NCBI GenBank assembly: GCA_023935145.1
Contig: CM043705.1
Coordinates: 53,117,584 to 53,181,583 of the forward strand
DNA length: 64,000 nucleotides
Source: Bretschneidera sinensis
Lineage: Eukaryota > Streptophyta > Magnoliopsida > Brassicales > Akaniaceae
Direction of reading: 5' to 3'
In this document: one piece after another, positions 47,779 through 58,941 of the stretch
Layout of the letters: every line of letters starts with the position of its first letter
How positions within the stretch are numbered: position 1 is the first letter of the stretch
Notes under the pieces: model-generated
What the model was told of the DNA's origin: nothing
The model's input: only the letters and a program-made list of their open reading frames with translations
The model's database searches: none
Program-made: the position numbers and the translations under genes

Positions 47779-49058
47779 TGTTTATCGTTTATCTACCTAA
47801 ATTAATAAGCAAATAATTGAACTTGTTTTACTTGCAAGTACACAAGGTCTACAGTAGCATAGTGTGCAAATGCGAGATCATCTCTACAGGGATTGGTGAA
47901 TTTCGTTTTAGAATCAGTTTCACAATATAAAAATTGATAGAAATAAATAGAGTCTAGATTGATAATGATAAGAACATAGGGCTTTGATATCCACTACTAA
48001 TCATACTTTCCCAATAAGTAATGTGTCAATGCTCTAGCCCTACCATGAATACCTAATGGTTGTCAACTTAAGGGCTTGGTCCACTCCTTAAGCTATTGAT
48101 CTCCCTAAGCAACGAGTTAGACATGGTGTATACTTTAACTCTTTTCTCTCTTAAGGGATTCAGCATGGTGTATACTGAGTTGTTCCTTAAGAGAATATAA
48201 GGTCTGTGGAAATCGACAACCACACGAGACCTAGGGCATGTTGTATACTCCCGGTTTTCCATGTTGATTAACCCAAGAATCTGGCATGGATTTCTTTTGT
48301 TACTATTGTCAGACCCAGGACTCAGTCATCTAAATTGATCTAACTAACTAATCCATACCACATGCATACGTTGATCAGACAAACACATATGAGGAATTCA
48401 ATAAAACAGACATTAATCAATTAAAGCATCATAACATGGCTATTTGCAAAGGCAATCAATACTTATATATGGAAAAGCATAATTAGGGCTTTAATAAAGC
48501 CCTATAAAGGAGTTAGTTACACATGTTGTTTAAGCCAAACATCATAAACTAAACTAAGTAGAAAGATAAAACCCAAAGAATACTGTGTAGAAGGGTCGTC
48601 ACTTCCTCTCCAAATCTTACAACTCAAAGTAAAATCAAAAGGGTCATGTTTTTGTGTTTTACAAGCCTATATATAGGGTTCTAAGGATGCCTCGAAACCT
48701 TAATTTTCAAATTAAGACCCGAAGACATCTTTCCAAAACTGGCTCTGCTGCCTCTCTGTGTATGTGTGATCGATCGCATGCTTCTGCATTCGAGTGTATG
48801 GGTTCGCTCGAGCCTTCTAGGTGTGCGCATGAGTGCTTGTGCACTCGATCACAGAGGAGGTGCTCTCAAGCGCACCTAGCTGGTTCCAGATCTTTAGTTT
48901 TTCTTCCTTAGAGCTTCAAAATGTCATCTTTTCTTCAAAGACCTATGGAAAACACAGAAAATAAAAAAAAATGAAGTAGAATATACTAAAATATATAAAT
49001 AAAGAGCCTAAAAATTGTAAATTAAGGGGCTTAAATATGAATATTTAAGCACTTAGCA
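47779..49058 (-). repeat. 3' LTR of the 8.8-kb element
   Basis: On the minus strand from TGCTAAGTGCTTAAATATTC (49058) to GATAAACA (47779). Contains CTCGAGC/CTCGATC palindrome-rich words at 48765-48885. Confidence 0.92.
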
Positions 49059-50540
49059 CACCCCCAAACTTACATATTGCTAGTTCCTTAGCAAAACAAA
49101 ACCAAAAAACTAACTGAAAAACAAAATCAAAGATAAATTCATTATTCATGTTATCTAAAATTTTGGGTTGCTCAAAGAACCATGATATTTGTCCATGAGT
49201 AGGCTTAAAATATAAACACATCTTCGCAATGAATAAGGGTTTTAAATTCTAATTACTTACACAAGGCTGGTTTAAGGCATCATAAGTTTGAAGTATGGTG
49301 AATTAGCACATAAAAGATGAAGCTTCCAAATAATTGACAATGTATAGTGTTTTGGTATCCTAACATTCATCGAATTCCGTATTAGAATGAACAATAATGG
49401 CATAGGTTTATTTCTTTTCTTTTTTTTCTTTTATCATGAGATTTTTGCCACGTTGAGTTCCATTAAGCTTTCTAATTGACCCATGTATCGAGTGTTTAGC
49501 CAATGACTCCCAAACCATATAATTTTAAGGCATTAGGTGTAAAGACACCCCTAAGGACTTACTAACTCGAGTCAAAAAGGCTACGAAACTAACTGGTCTT
49601 AATGCTTCCAAGCAAAATCTCTTTCTTTTGATGTTGTTCACTGCTTACTGAGGCAAGAAGTCCAGTTACTCATTGGAAACTTTATTTAATGATCATTATA
49701 TGCATAATCCCCACCTTTTGACGTGAACACTCACTGCTTGCTGAGGCAAAAGGTCCAATTACTCAGTGGAAACTTTATTTAATGATCATTAAGAGCATTT
49801 TATTTTCTCTTTTTGCACAATAGAGATTTTTCTCAATTTTTTTATGCCAAAGTGTTATTCTAACAAGTTATCCGATTACAACTAGGTCATGGAAACATAC
49901 ACATAAAAATTATATGTCATACCCCACACAATTATGTGCTAATGTACTCGTGTCAGATTTAGATCGAACTTGTGAATTCTTAAATGCCTTGGGATAAGTA
50001 ATTAAACTTTTAAAACTTTATCATTAGACTATATGTTCTAGATTTTAAGCTTACTGAAGAAGTTTTATCATAATATTTGTTTTAAATCAACCAAAATTTT
50101 TAAAACAATATGAACATGCATTTATCTTTTCATGACTACTAAAAAAAACTGGGACATAGTGTGTGAATGTGTCTCCCATACCCCTAAACTTAATGTACAC
50201 ATTGTCCCCAATGTGTGAGTGACATGGAAAGATTTGACCTGGGAGATGGAGAACTAGATGGCTGGTATGGCTCGTAGCACACCCCCAAACTTGAACTGGA
50301 TACACTCACTATGTCCTTGAAAAAAAAAGAAAAACAAACATAATACTGAAAAACAAGAAATACTAATAAGAAACAGCTATATAAATACTAACACTAAATA
50401 AAAGACAATACAAAAAAAATAAAAAGGATATGCTGTGGGTGCCTCCCATGATCGCTAGGTTTTACATCTTCAGCCATACGAGGTACCTTCTCACTGCTGG
50501 TCTCCAAGTGGTGTAGTCGATGAGGTACTGGGTACGGGAG
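49059..50540 (-). other. 3' non-coding region and polypurine tract of the 8.8-kb element
   Basis: The minus-strand purine tract AAGTTTGGGGGTG (49059-49071) adjoins the 3' LTR. A second copy of the 17-mer AAGTTTGGGGGTGTGCT lies at 50276-50292, and a weaker one near 50175. Two direct repeats of about 70 bases with period 93 (ACTGCTTACTGAGGCA at 49640, ACTGCTTGCTGAGGCA at 49733) are also present. No coding region recognised. Confidence 0.7.
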
Positions 50541-51641
50541 GTAGATGATCGAGGATGGCCTGGAGCATCGCCTCCTGTCTCGTAAACTGAGCCTCTAAAC
50601 CATCTATCCACTGATGTATCAATAGGGTAACCTTCCTATCCTCCCTACGGATGTTAGAGAGCTCACAGTGGAAAGAGGATAACTCCTCTAGAAGGTGCTA
50701 GTACTCGGTGGACCCCATGTCTGGTTGGTCTTCCTCTCAAGCAAGGCTCTCTGTGGGGTGCTCGGTGTCCATAGGGTCATTTTCCACAGGCTTATCAGCA
50801 TGTACAGGCCCTCGGGGTCCTCAGGGCATGTGGGACTGGCTCAGACTCCACTGGCTCCTCCCAAAGAATGGGTGATCACTCACTGGTCCATCCATAAAGG
50901 AGCCCTTGATCCCCTTCTTCTTGAAGATATGGGTGAGGAAGAACGGGAAGGGGAGCCCCCATGTATTCGCCGTGGTGGTCTGACGGTCGTGCACACGGTC
51001 CCAAAACTTATGTATCTGGCTCCATATGATTGATGGAATAGAATACCAGTGTCCCCGGTGAAATGCATATAGGGCCTGTAGGAACTAGTCCCTCCTCTGA
51101 GTCTTGTGCCCCAAGGGGCACACATTACGTTGAACAATGGAGTCCACGAGCCAGAGCCGTGGAGGCAACCTTGATCGGTTCCCTGTATTGTTGTGTCAAT
51201 CAGCGTACTGGCCCGCACAGATATCCTTGATGATGTGGGGTAGGGGAAATGGCTCTGGCTACTCCTCCATATGGGTGTCCTCAGGAGGGGACTCGTCACC
51301 GCAGTGAAGGACAGCAGTGATATCAGCAGTGGTCAGCTCGATGAACTTGCCCTGGACTGAGGAAGATAGGATCTCTGTTCTGGTGCAGTCGTAGGATAAG
51401 TTCTCATAGAAAGTGACCACAAATCGGGTGTAGGTCGTCGAGCAAACAAGCTTGAACAGCCGCTTTAGTTCCCGAGTCTTGAATTCTTGAACCGCCCATC
51501 GAGTGGTGTCCAAGCTCTTGAAGTCCGCATCTATGTTGAATGTAGTCTCGAACAAGATTTCTCGTTGATCGAAAATAGGTCAGGATGATTGGGGACGGCT
51601 GCTGGAGGCTCGGGATGTGGAGGCAATTTGTTTAGGCATTA
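50540..51641 (-). pseudogene. Extra 3' ORF of the 8.8-kb element (putative plant transposon protein domain)
   Basis: Starts at the ATG ending at 51641 (MPKQIASTSRAS). An open stretch at 51259-51555 reads FNIDADFKSLDTTRWAVQEF and CRTEILSS-like segments, followed after stops by DICAGQYAD, LPPRLWLVDSIVQRNVCPLG, HKTQRRD, LYAFHRGHWYSIPSIIWSQI and LPFPFFLTHIFKKKGIK. This matches the domain widely annotated in plants as 'putative plant transposon protein', found 3' of pol in Athila-like elements. Its function is unknown. The position is that of the env-like ORF of Athila, but no signal peptide or membrane segment is evident. At least three in-frame stops. Confidence 0.65.
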
Positions 51642-52490
51642 TGGTTGAGTTGCTGTCAAGTTTTTGCTCGATCACAAGTTAGGTACGCTTGATCGCACTA
51701 GATGACTTGCGCTCGATCATAGAGGCCTTGCGCTCGAGTGTAATGGTTCAGGCAATAGGTCGAACAGGTTGGGGGTGACAGAAGCTGGAAACTATGAGAA
51801 GCACACAAACGCAATCTTCAACCTCCTGCAGAAAAAGCAATCCAATCATTACAAATAAAGTAGTATATGAGCATTATTTATACACAATAGCTAAAATCAA
51901 CAACCGAAAGGATGTGGGGAAGGGGGTTGGTTTTTGAATCAGAATGTACTTTGTTGCAGAGAGAGCGAGGACAGTGGCGTACTGGTTTTTTTTTTTGTAC
52001 TGTCGTGTGAGGTGATAATTGTGGTGGTGAGGATTGGGATAGGGAAAGTTAGAGTGTGAGAGAGAGTGTGAGTGCTGAGGGCGAGTTATGTGAGAGGGAG
52101 AGAGACAGTGTGTGCGCTTGAGCGTATATGTTGAGGAAACGACAATTTGTTTTTAAAGTGAGCACGTGATTCCTGCCTCGAGTGCACTCGAGTGCATTAT
52201 GAATTGCACTTGATCGCACATGTGCGCAAGTGTGTGGTGTGTGCGCTCGTGCACTATGGAGTGCGCTCGAGCGCAAAGCAACAAGTATATAAAATTAAAC
52301 CTTACCAAGACTAATCATGAGAATGAGTTAGAAACAATACAACCATACCGTACTTTATTGGCCTCGGTACCACTAAACTCAATAGAGGTGCTTGAGCTAC
52401 ACATTTATCAAAGTCTGAACTGCTCAAGCGCTCTCTATAGCAGCTTCAACTTTAGTCTTTTGGGAGGGAATACTTAAAGCCCATTGCGTG
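51642..52490 (-). other. Non-coding spacer of the 8.8-kb element rich in CTCGAGCGC-type words
   Basis: Between protease and the extra ORF, where polymerase is expected. It holds two clusters of CTCGATCGC/CTCGAGCGC words (51663-51745 and 52105-52280), and a GAGA-rich stretch (52060-52110). No RT, RNase H or integrase motif in any minus-strand frame. Confidence 0.7.
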
Positions 52491-52494
52491 TGGT

Positions 52495-53290
52495 TCAAGC
52501 TCTTGGTGGTGCTGCATATTCATCAAGACTCGATTGTTCCAGCTCAGTCAAGTACAATTTCTTCTTATCGCCCAGTTTTGGATGCATAGGATAGACTTCA
52601 GAGAGGTGCACAGCTTCAAAGATGTCATCAGTAACAGTTTCTGATGCAAGCTCAATATCTGATCTTTTGAAAGGCTGGGTTATGGTGGTCTCCAACGGAT
52701 TAATGTGCTGGACCTGAAAAATTTGCTTAGCAACAACTTGCATCAAGCACATATTAGAAGAGTCCATATCATCTTTGGGTGAATTTAATGTGTCAAATAT
52801 TTTGAATTTTATCTCCTCACCATTTACCTTCATAGTGACAATACCATTTTTTACACAAATATTCGTATCAACAGTTATCATAACGAGTCTTTCTAAAATT
52901 ACAGGCAGAGGTAATGGCAAAGGACATTCTTCCATATCCAATACAATAAAATCAGCAGGTAAAATAAATTTACCTACCCTTACCAAGACATCCTCAAGAA
53001 TACCTCTTGGTTGTTTGATGCTTCTGTCTGCTAGTTGCAATGTGATGGAAGTTGGTTACAGCTCCCCCAACCCTAGTGTCTTGAATACAGCGTATGGCAG
53101 CAAATTTACACTCGCCCCTAGATCTAATAAAGCATGCTAAAAAAACTGGTCTCCTATCCTGCAGGGAATGGTAAAACTACCAGGATCTTTTAGTTTTGGT
53201 GGTAGTTTTCTTAATAGCATAGCACTTACCTCTTCAGTTAAAGCCATTGTTTCATGTTCCTGAAACTATCTTTTATTAGTGCAACAATCT
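52495..53290 (-). pseudogene. Aspartic protease region of the 8.8-kb element
   Basis: On the minus strand HALLDLGASVNLLPYAVF (about 53080-53140) is the active-site segment; DLGAS in place of D-T/S-G is the usual form in Tat/Athila-type elements. Then GILEDVLVRVGKFILPADFI and VLDMEECPLPLPLPVILERL follow the family pattern. The open part runs to 52495, ending with LTELEQSSLDEYAAPPRA. Two stops (near 53155 and 53080) interrupt the N-terminal side. It stops being recognisable just where RT would start. Confidence 0.85.
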
Positions 53291-54880
53291 TTTAAAATTT
53301 TAGCATAAGCAGGAATTTGTCGAATTGTATCTAATAAAGGAATGTTTATTTCTACTTTTCTAAAAATTTCAAAAATATCAAGCACTTTATTTTCTTTCTT
53401 TGGCTTTACTACCCTTTGAGGGAAGGGTGGTGCATTCACCTTCTCCATTTCACTTACCTTGGATGTCGACGCTTTATTTGGAGATGCTTGTGCAGGCTTA
53501 TCAGCTCCTATGATCTTCCCATTTCTGAGAGTTGTCACAACATTCAGTTGTTGATGTCCTCTTGGATTGGGTAGTGTTTGTGCCGGAAGCTCACCCAATT
53601 TTCTTTCACTCAACTCCTTAGCCATTTGCCCCATTTTTACCTCTAGTCTTTGAATGGCTTATTCATGTTTTGCAGTGGTTTGTCTTAGCTCAGTCCAAAA
53701 TTGTCTTGTTTCTGTCATGAATTGTTCTTGTGAGGTCATCAGATGTTGTTGCTGAATTGCTAGTTGTATCACAAGACTCTGTATGTCACTACTCTTTGAT
53801 TCCAAGATTGGCTGGGCTGCTTGTTGGGAGTTCCTTTGCTGCCATTGATGGTTCAGGGCATTCTAATTGTTGCTCCAAGAGAAATTCGGGAGGTTTCACC
53901 ATCCAGGATTGTAAGTGTTTACATATGGGTTGTTCTTTGGTGGATAGTTGTTTGGTCCAACATAATTCGCTTGCTTAGGATCTACAAATGAATACAAAGG
54001 GTAAGTTTCAGTAGTGTGATCAAAATGAGAACATATAGCACATACCTGTAGTGGTGTAGCTTGTGGACGAGATGGGCTGTTCTTAGCAGTCATGGCTTTT
54101 ACAAGTATATATATCTTTCTTTCCACAGCAGCCATCTGATTTAGAGATCCACCATTTAAGTTCACTTCACACATACCATTGCTCTTTACTCTTGGTCTTC
54201 CTCTAGATGAGAATTGTTGGGTGTGCTCACTTAAGGTCTCAAAAAGCTACATGGCTTCTTCACTGCTTCTATCCATCAGCACACCTCCATAACCTGAATC
54301 CACAATACTTCGATTAATATCACTCAAACCTTCATAGAAAGCTTATACCAGCTCATCTTGAGGTAGATTGTGGTGTGGGCATTTGAGTAGCAGCTCATTG
54401 AAGTGTCCCCATGCCTCAAAGAAAATGTCTTCATCCCTCTGTTGGAAAGATTGAATCTCCCTTCTCATTTGCCTTATCTTTTGTGCTGGGAAAACATTTT
54501 TAGGAACCTACTGGATAGCTCCTCCCAAGTATGAATATAATCTGCACGCAATGAATTATACCACAACTTAGCTTTATCTTTTAATGAAAAAAGGAAAAGA
54601 ATTAACCTAATTCCCTCTTGATTTAGGCCCTGGATGTGTTGGAACTTGTAGAGGTCAAAGAATTCTCGAATGTGTAAGTGTGGATCCTCAGCAGGGGTAC
54701 CCCTGAAATAAGTCAATGCAGTGAGTATCTATGGAGATATGTAATAATTGCCTTCCGTCTCTGGTTGATAAGCAATGCATGAGGGCTAGTCGAGGTTCCA
54801 TGGGATAAAGGATTACTTCATAGGTCTTCGCTCACACTGTTCCACCATTTGTGCTTCTCTCTCGAATTTTTCTTCGTTCT
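53291..54880 (-). pseudogene. Gag region of the 8.8-kb element
   Basis: The retrotransposon gag core on the minus strand at 54474-54716 has EDPHLHIREFFDLYKFQHIQ, FSLKDKAKLWYNSLRADYIH and WEELSSRFLKMF. A broken zinc knuckle CAICSHFDHTTETY (54010-54060) has Tyr for the last Cys. The C-terminal part at 53266-53634 (GHQQLNVVTTLRNGKII, VLDIFEIFRKVEINIPLLD) is the usual link to protease. Several stops. Confidence 0.85.
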
Positions 54881-55284
54881 CCTCAACATCGTTTCTAAGC
54901 CTCTGTTTAATGATCCGCTCAATCTCTGTATCAAGTGGAAAGATGGTTGGATACCTGGATCGAAGACCGTGCATGAATTAGTGAAAACCGCTTCAATGCA
55001 GCAGTTCAGTATTGCTGCTCGGGTAGTCTCTGCCTCAAATGCACTCGATTGCACAAAGTGTTGTGCTCGATCGCACAAGGTGTTGCACTCGAGCGCAGTG
55101 TCACAGAGAGCTTCTACTGTTGTGCCTGAAATAGAAACAAAAAGAAAATAGATTAGGTTTTTGATGAAGCAAAATAAAAGTGAAAAATAGAAACTTAATT
55201 TTTTTTAGATTTTTGATAAAATAAAGCAGAATAAAATAAATGATTAAATTAAACAAAAATAATTCTAAAAAAAATTTAGCACAA

Positions 55285-55302
55285 TCCCCGGCAACGACGC
55301 CA
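55285..55302 (-). other. Primer binding site matching tRNA-Asp
   Basis: TGGCGTCGTTGCCGGGGA on the minus strand, six bases inside the 5' LTR. It differs at one position from the complement of plant tRNA-Asp(GUC) 3' end (TGGCGCCGTTGCCGGGGA), the primer used by Athila-type elements. Confidence 0.9.
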
Positions 55303-55308
55303 AAAACT

Positions 55309-56588
55309 TGTTGATCATTTATCTATCTAAATTAATAAGCAAATAATCGAACTTGTTTTACTTGCAAGTGCACAAGGTCTACAGTAGCATAGTGTGCAAA
55401 TGCGAGATCATCTCCACAGGGATTGGTGAATTTAGTTTTAGAATTAGTTTCACAATGTAAAAATTGATAGAAATAAATATTGAGTCTAGATTGATAATGA
55501 TAAGAACATAGGGCTTTGATATCTACTACTAATCATACTTTCCCAATAAGTAATGTGCCAATGCTCTAGCCCTACCATGAATACCTAATGGTTGTCAACC
55601 TAAGGGCTTGGTCTACTCCTTAAGCTATTGATCTCCCTAAGCAACAAGTTAGGCATGGTGTATACTCTAACTCTTTTCTCTCTTAAGGGATTCAGCATGG
55701 TGTATATTGAGTTGTTCCTTAAGAGAGCATAAGGTCTGTGGAAATCGACAACCACACGAGACCTAGGGCATGTTGTATACTCCCGGTTTTCCATGTTAAT
55801 TAACCCAAGAATCCGACGTGGATTTCTTTTGTTACTATTGTCAGACCCAGGACTCGGTCATCCAAATTGATCTAACTATCTAATCCATACCATATGCATA
55901 CATTGATCAGACAAATACATATGATGAATTCAATAAAACATGCATTAATCAATTAAAGCATCATAACATGGCTATTTGCAAAGGCAAACAATACTTATAT
56001 ATGGAAAAGCATAATTAGGGCTTCAATCGAGCCCTATTAAGGAGTTAGTTACACATGCTGTTTAAGCCAAACATCATAAACTAAACTAAGTAGAAAGATA
56101 AAACCCGAAGAATACTGTGGAGAAAGGTCGTCACTTCCTCTCCAAAGCTTACAACTCAAAGCGAAATCAAAAGGGTCGTGTTTATGTGTTTTACATGCCT
56201 ATATATAGGGTTCTAAGGATGCCTCAAAACCTTGATTTCCAAATTAAGACCCGAAGACATCTTTCCAAAACTGACTCTGCTGCCTCTCCGTGCATGTGCG
56301 ATCGATCACATGCTTCTGCGATCAAGCGTATGGGTTCGCTCGAGCCTTCTAAGTGTGCGCACGAGTGCTTGTGCGCTCGATCACAGAGGGGGTGCGCTCG
56401 AGCGCACCTAGCTGGTTCCAGATCTTCAGTTTTTCTTCCTTAGAGCTTCAAAATGTCATCTTTTCTTCAAAGACCTATGGAAAACACAGAAAATACAAAA
56501 ATGAAGTAGAATATACTAAAATACATAAACAAAGAGTCTAACAACTGTAAATTAAGGGGCTTAAATATGAATATTTAAGCACTTATCA
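55309..56588 (-). repeat. 5' LTR of the 8.8-kb element
   Basis: 1280 bases, same length as the partner. On the minus strand starts TGATAAGTGCTTAAATATTC and ends GATCAACA. The palindrome cluster at 56293-56408 is better preserved here (GGTGCGCTCGAGCGCACC perfect) than in the other LTR. Confidence 0.92.
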
Positions 56589-56593
56589 CTATT

Positions 56594-58436
56594 GATTTAG
56601 TAATTATTACCTCAAGTTATAAGTATATGGGCACTTTAAAGTTTTGGGATCGAATTTTTAAGTCAATTACTTCCTTATTGATAAAGAGATTTACTATGAT
56701 GAATATATTGAGGGAATAGAAGTAGATTAAATCATCATGATACTAAAAAAATAATTATAATTAAAAGTTTTAACTTATCTAACTCTTTGAATGTTTGGTG
56801 CAACAAAAAAATATTCAATGTTAAAAGTAGTCTCTAGGTAATCACTTAGCATCTAATATACATGTTTTATTTCAACGATTAATAATGCAAATTTATATTG
56901 AATATAATATTAAACTATAATAAGTGCTCTTAAAATCAATTGCTTACTATGATTTAATTTTCTTAAGAAAAAACATATTAGATACATATTGCTTAGTTTT
57001 AATTATTAAAGGTGTTTTGACCTCTAATTTTTCTCATTATAAAACTTCCAAAGTAGAAGAGCATATTTTTCCTCATCAAAGTGAAAGATTATAATTTCAT
57101 TTAAATAGGTAAGAAATATCTTAAATATAAGGTTATCAATCTTTATTTTTTATTAATTTAATGAATTTAATTACCAATTACTTACATAATTGTTTATGAA
57201 AATATTTGTTCATATAGAATAATGATTTTTTTCCCCTATAAATAACTTGCTTATATAGAGTAAACTAAATCTTAATTATCTGAGAAAAATAAAAAATCAA
57301 TTTAATTGATTTAGTTACATAATAATTTATTTTTATTAGAAAATACTTGTTTATATAAAGCCGTAAATTTTTGTCAAACATCTATAGAGGATCATAATTT
57401 TAAGAGTAAAAGAAAAAATAATTATTAAGTACATGTATAATTCTATTAAATAATAATTAAGTACATGTATCGCCTTATTCTAAAAATGAAGTTTTACCCA
57501 AACCATTAAAGTCATATTATTTATAAAGAATTATAGCACTATATATTTGGTATTTCTTGTGAAGATGCATGTGAAGAAAAGCTAAATGGTAAAACAACAA
57601 CAATAAAAGACATTTTCATATAAATGGTAAAGTATGATTTACGATTTAACTAAATCAATTAAATTGACAAAAAGTATTTATAAAGATCAAAATTTGAGTA
57701 TTTTTATTTATTTATATATTTAAATATATTTTATTCATTAATTCCATTATATTGACTATCAAAAAATTTGTTAAATATTAAATCTATAATATTTTTATAT
57801 TTAAGGATTGTACTAAATTTTTTATCAGATTATAAAAATTCATTAGTATATTGGATTTTTCTTTCATAAAAAATATAATGTTTATTGGTATTATAAATTT
57901 TAAATATTGTTTTTATATTTTCTTATGGAAATCAAATCATGGTATATTGATGTATCCTTACTTTTTCATTAGATTTAAAAACCAAAAATAAAATAACTTA
58001 CCAAGTGCAATTCTTAATGCACATGTAACGTACATAACAATTGCCAGTAATTGTAAATAGAAGGTGTATGATACATAGAGGTTATGTTTGGGTTTCAATT
58101 TAAATTAATTTAAAACAAATTGATTTAAATTGGTTCAAAGTGAATTTTGAATTAAAAGGTTCTTTTATTCTTTGATTGAATTTTTTTATAAAAAAGAACT
58201 AAAACTCATTTGAGGTTACCACGATTCAAACTATGGGATATTAAAATGTCATTGAGCATTAAATTAAAACCATTGTTTTTCATTTTTATTGATACTGAAT
58301 CTCAACAACCAAATTGAATGCAAGGGTCTAAGTAAATGTATTTTTTTTTATAAAAAGAAAAAAAATGAAGAAAAAGAAAAATCATGAAAGATCTCCATCA
58401 TGGAAGAGTTGGTAACAGGATATAGTAATATATTAT
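56594..58436. other. AT-rich region with a diverged Helitron-like segment
   Basis: No gene recognised. About 57190-57460 is colinear with the middle of Helitron-like elements A and B (words TTTGTTCATATAGAATAA, CTTGCTTATATAGAGTAAA, GATTTAGTTACATAATAAT). The rest is AT-rich without visible structure. Confidence 0.45.
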
Positions 58437-58574
58437 GGGTGATGCCAAACCGGAGATAAATTTGCTTTTACGATAAACTTAACATTAAAAGAAAATATTC
58501 AGTGCATAAAATTTTTAAATTTTTTTTATAAAAGTAATTTATCGTATAAATAGACTTATCTCATAACACCATCC
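58437..58574. mobile_element. Small foldback (MITE-like) element
   Basis: About 138 bases with imperfect terminal inverted repeats of some 40 bases: GGGTGATGCC...GAGATAAATTT...TTTTACGATAAACTT on the left, and GGATGGTGTT...GAGATAAGTCT...TTATACGATAAATTA reading in from the right. No target duplication could be fixed, so the superfamily is open. Confidence 0.45.
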
Positions 58575-58604
58575 AATAGCAATCCCTTCGTATTAATGTG
58601 CAAT

Positions 58605-58636
58605 ACTATCACCGAGGGATATCCATCGGTGATAGT
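58605..58636. repeat. Perfect 11-bp inverted repeat, CACTA subterminal motif
   Basis: ACTATCACCGA (58605-58615) and TCGGTGATAGT (58626-58636) around GGGATATCCA. Palindromic ATCACCGA-type words are usual just inside CACTA ends, where the transposon proteins bind. Confidence 0.8.
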
Positions 58637-58941
58637 AATTAATTTCTAAATATTTTTATTTGTTTTTTCAATTTTCCCTGTTAAAACATATTCAACCTGC
58701 TTCAAATATATTTAAAAAATACAGAATACAACGAAATCCTGAAAACAAAATATTCCATAAATTAATAAAATATAATATACGAATGAAAATGCAATCAATA
58801 AAATTATATTCCCTCTTCAAAAAAGTAATCGAATATTCCAAAAATTCTAAATACAAATGTCTAAAAATAAAACTATGGGCCAGCCAAGTATGTGTCACCA
58901 TCGAGGTCCACATGCTCAGCATTCTCTTCTACAATTGGATC

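Larger units (their letters stand above)
47779..56588 (-). mobile_element. 8.8-kb LTR retrotransposon of Athila/Tat type without visible pol
   Basis: Complete element with 1280-base LTRs at both ends and a perfect 5-bp target duplication CTATT (47774-47778 and 56589-56593). It begins TG and ends CA. The primer site matches tRNA-Asp, as in Athila and relatives. On the minus strand the order is 5' LTR (right), PBS, gag, aspartic protease, non-coding repeats, an extra ORF, purine tract, 3' LTR (left). No reverse transcriptase, RNase H or integrase was found between protease and the extra ORF. The two LTRs differ only at scattered positions, so the insertion is the youngest datable one here. Confidence 0.9.

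Noticed and set aside
48654..48911. 85-codon frame with Cys/Ser/Arg-rich sequence (and its near copy at 56117-56443)
   Set aside because: Lies in the LTRs and is created by the CTCGAGC palindrome cluster; differs freely between the two LTRs.
50695..51033. 112-codon plus-strand frame inside the 8.8-kb element
   Set aside because: Antisense to the conserved 'putative plant transposon protein' frame, which explains the openness.
47779..56588. Two large direct repeats as a segmental duplication or CRISPR-like arrangement
   Set aside because: TG...CA ends, tRNA-Asp primer site, purine tract and CTATT target duplication show they are LTRs of one retrotransposon.
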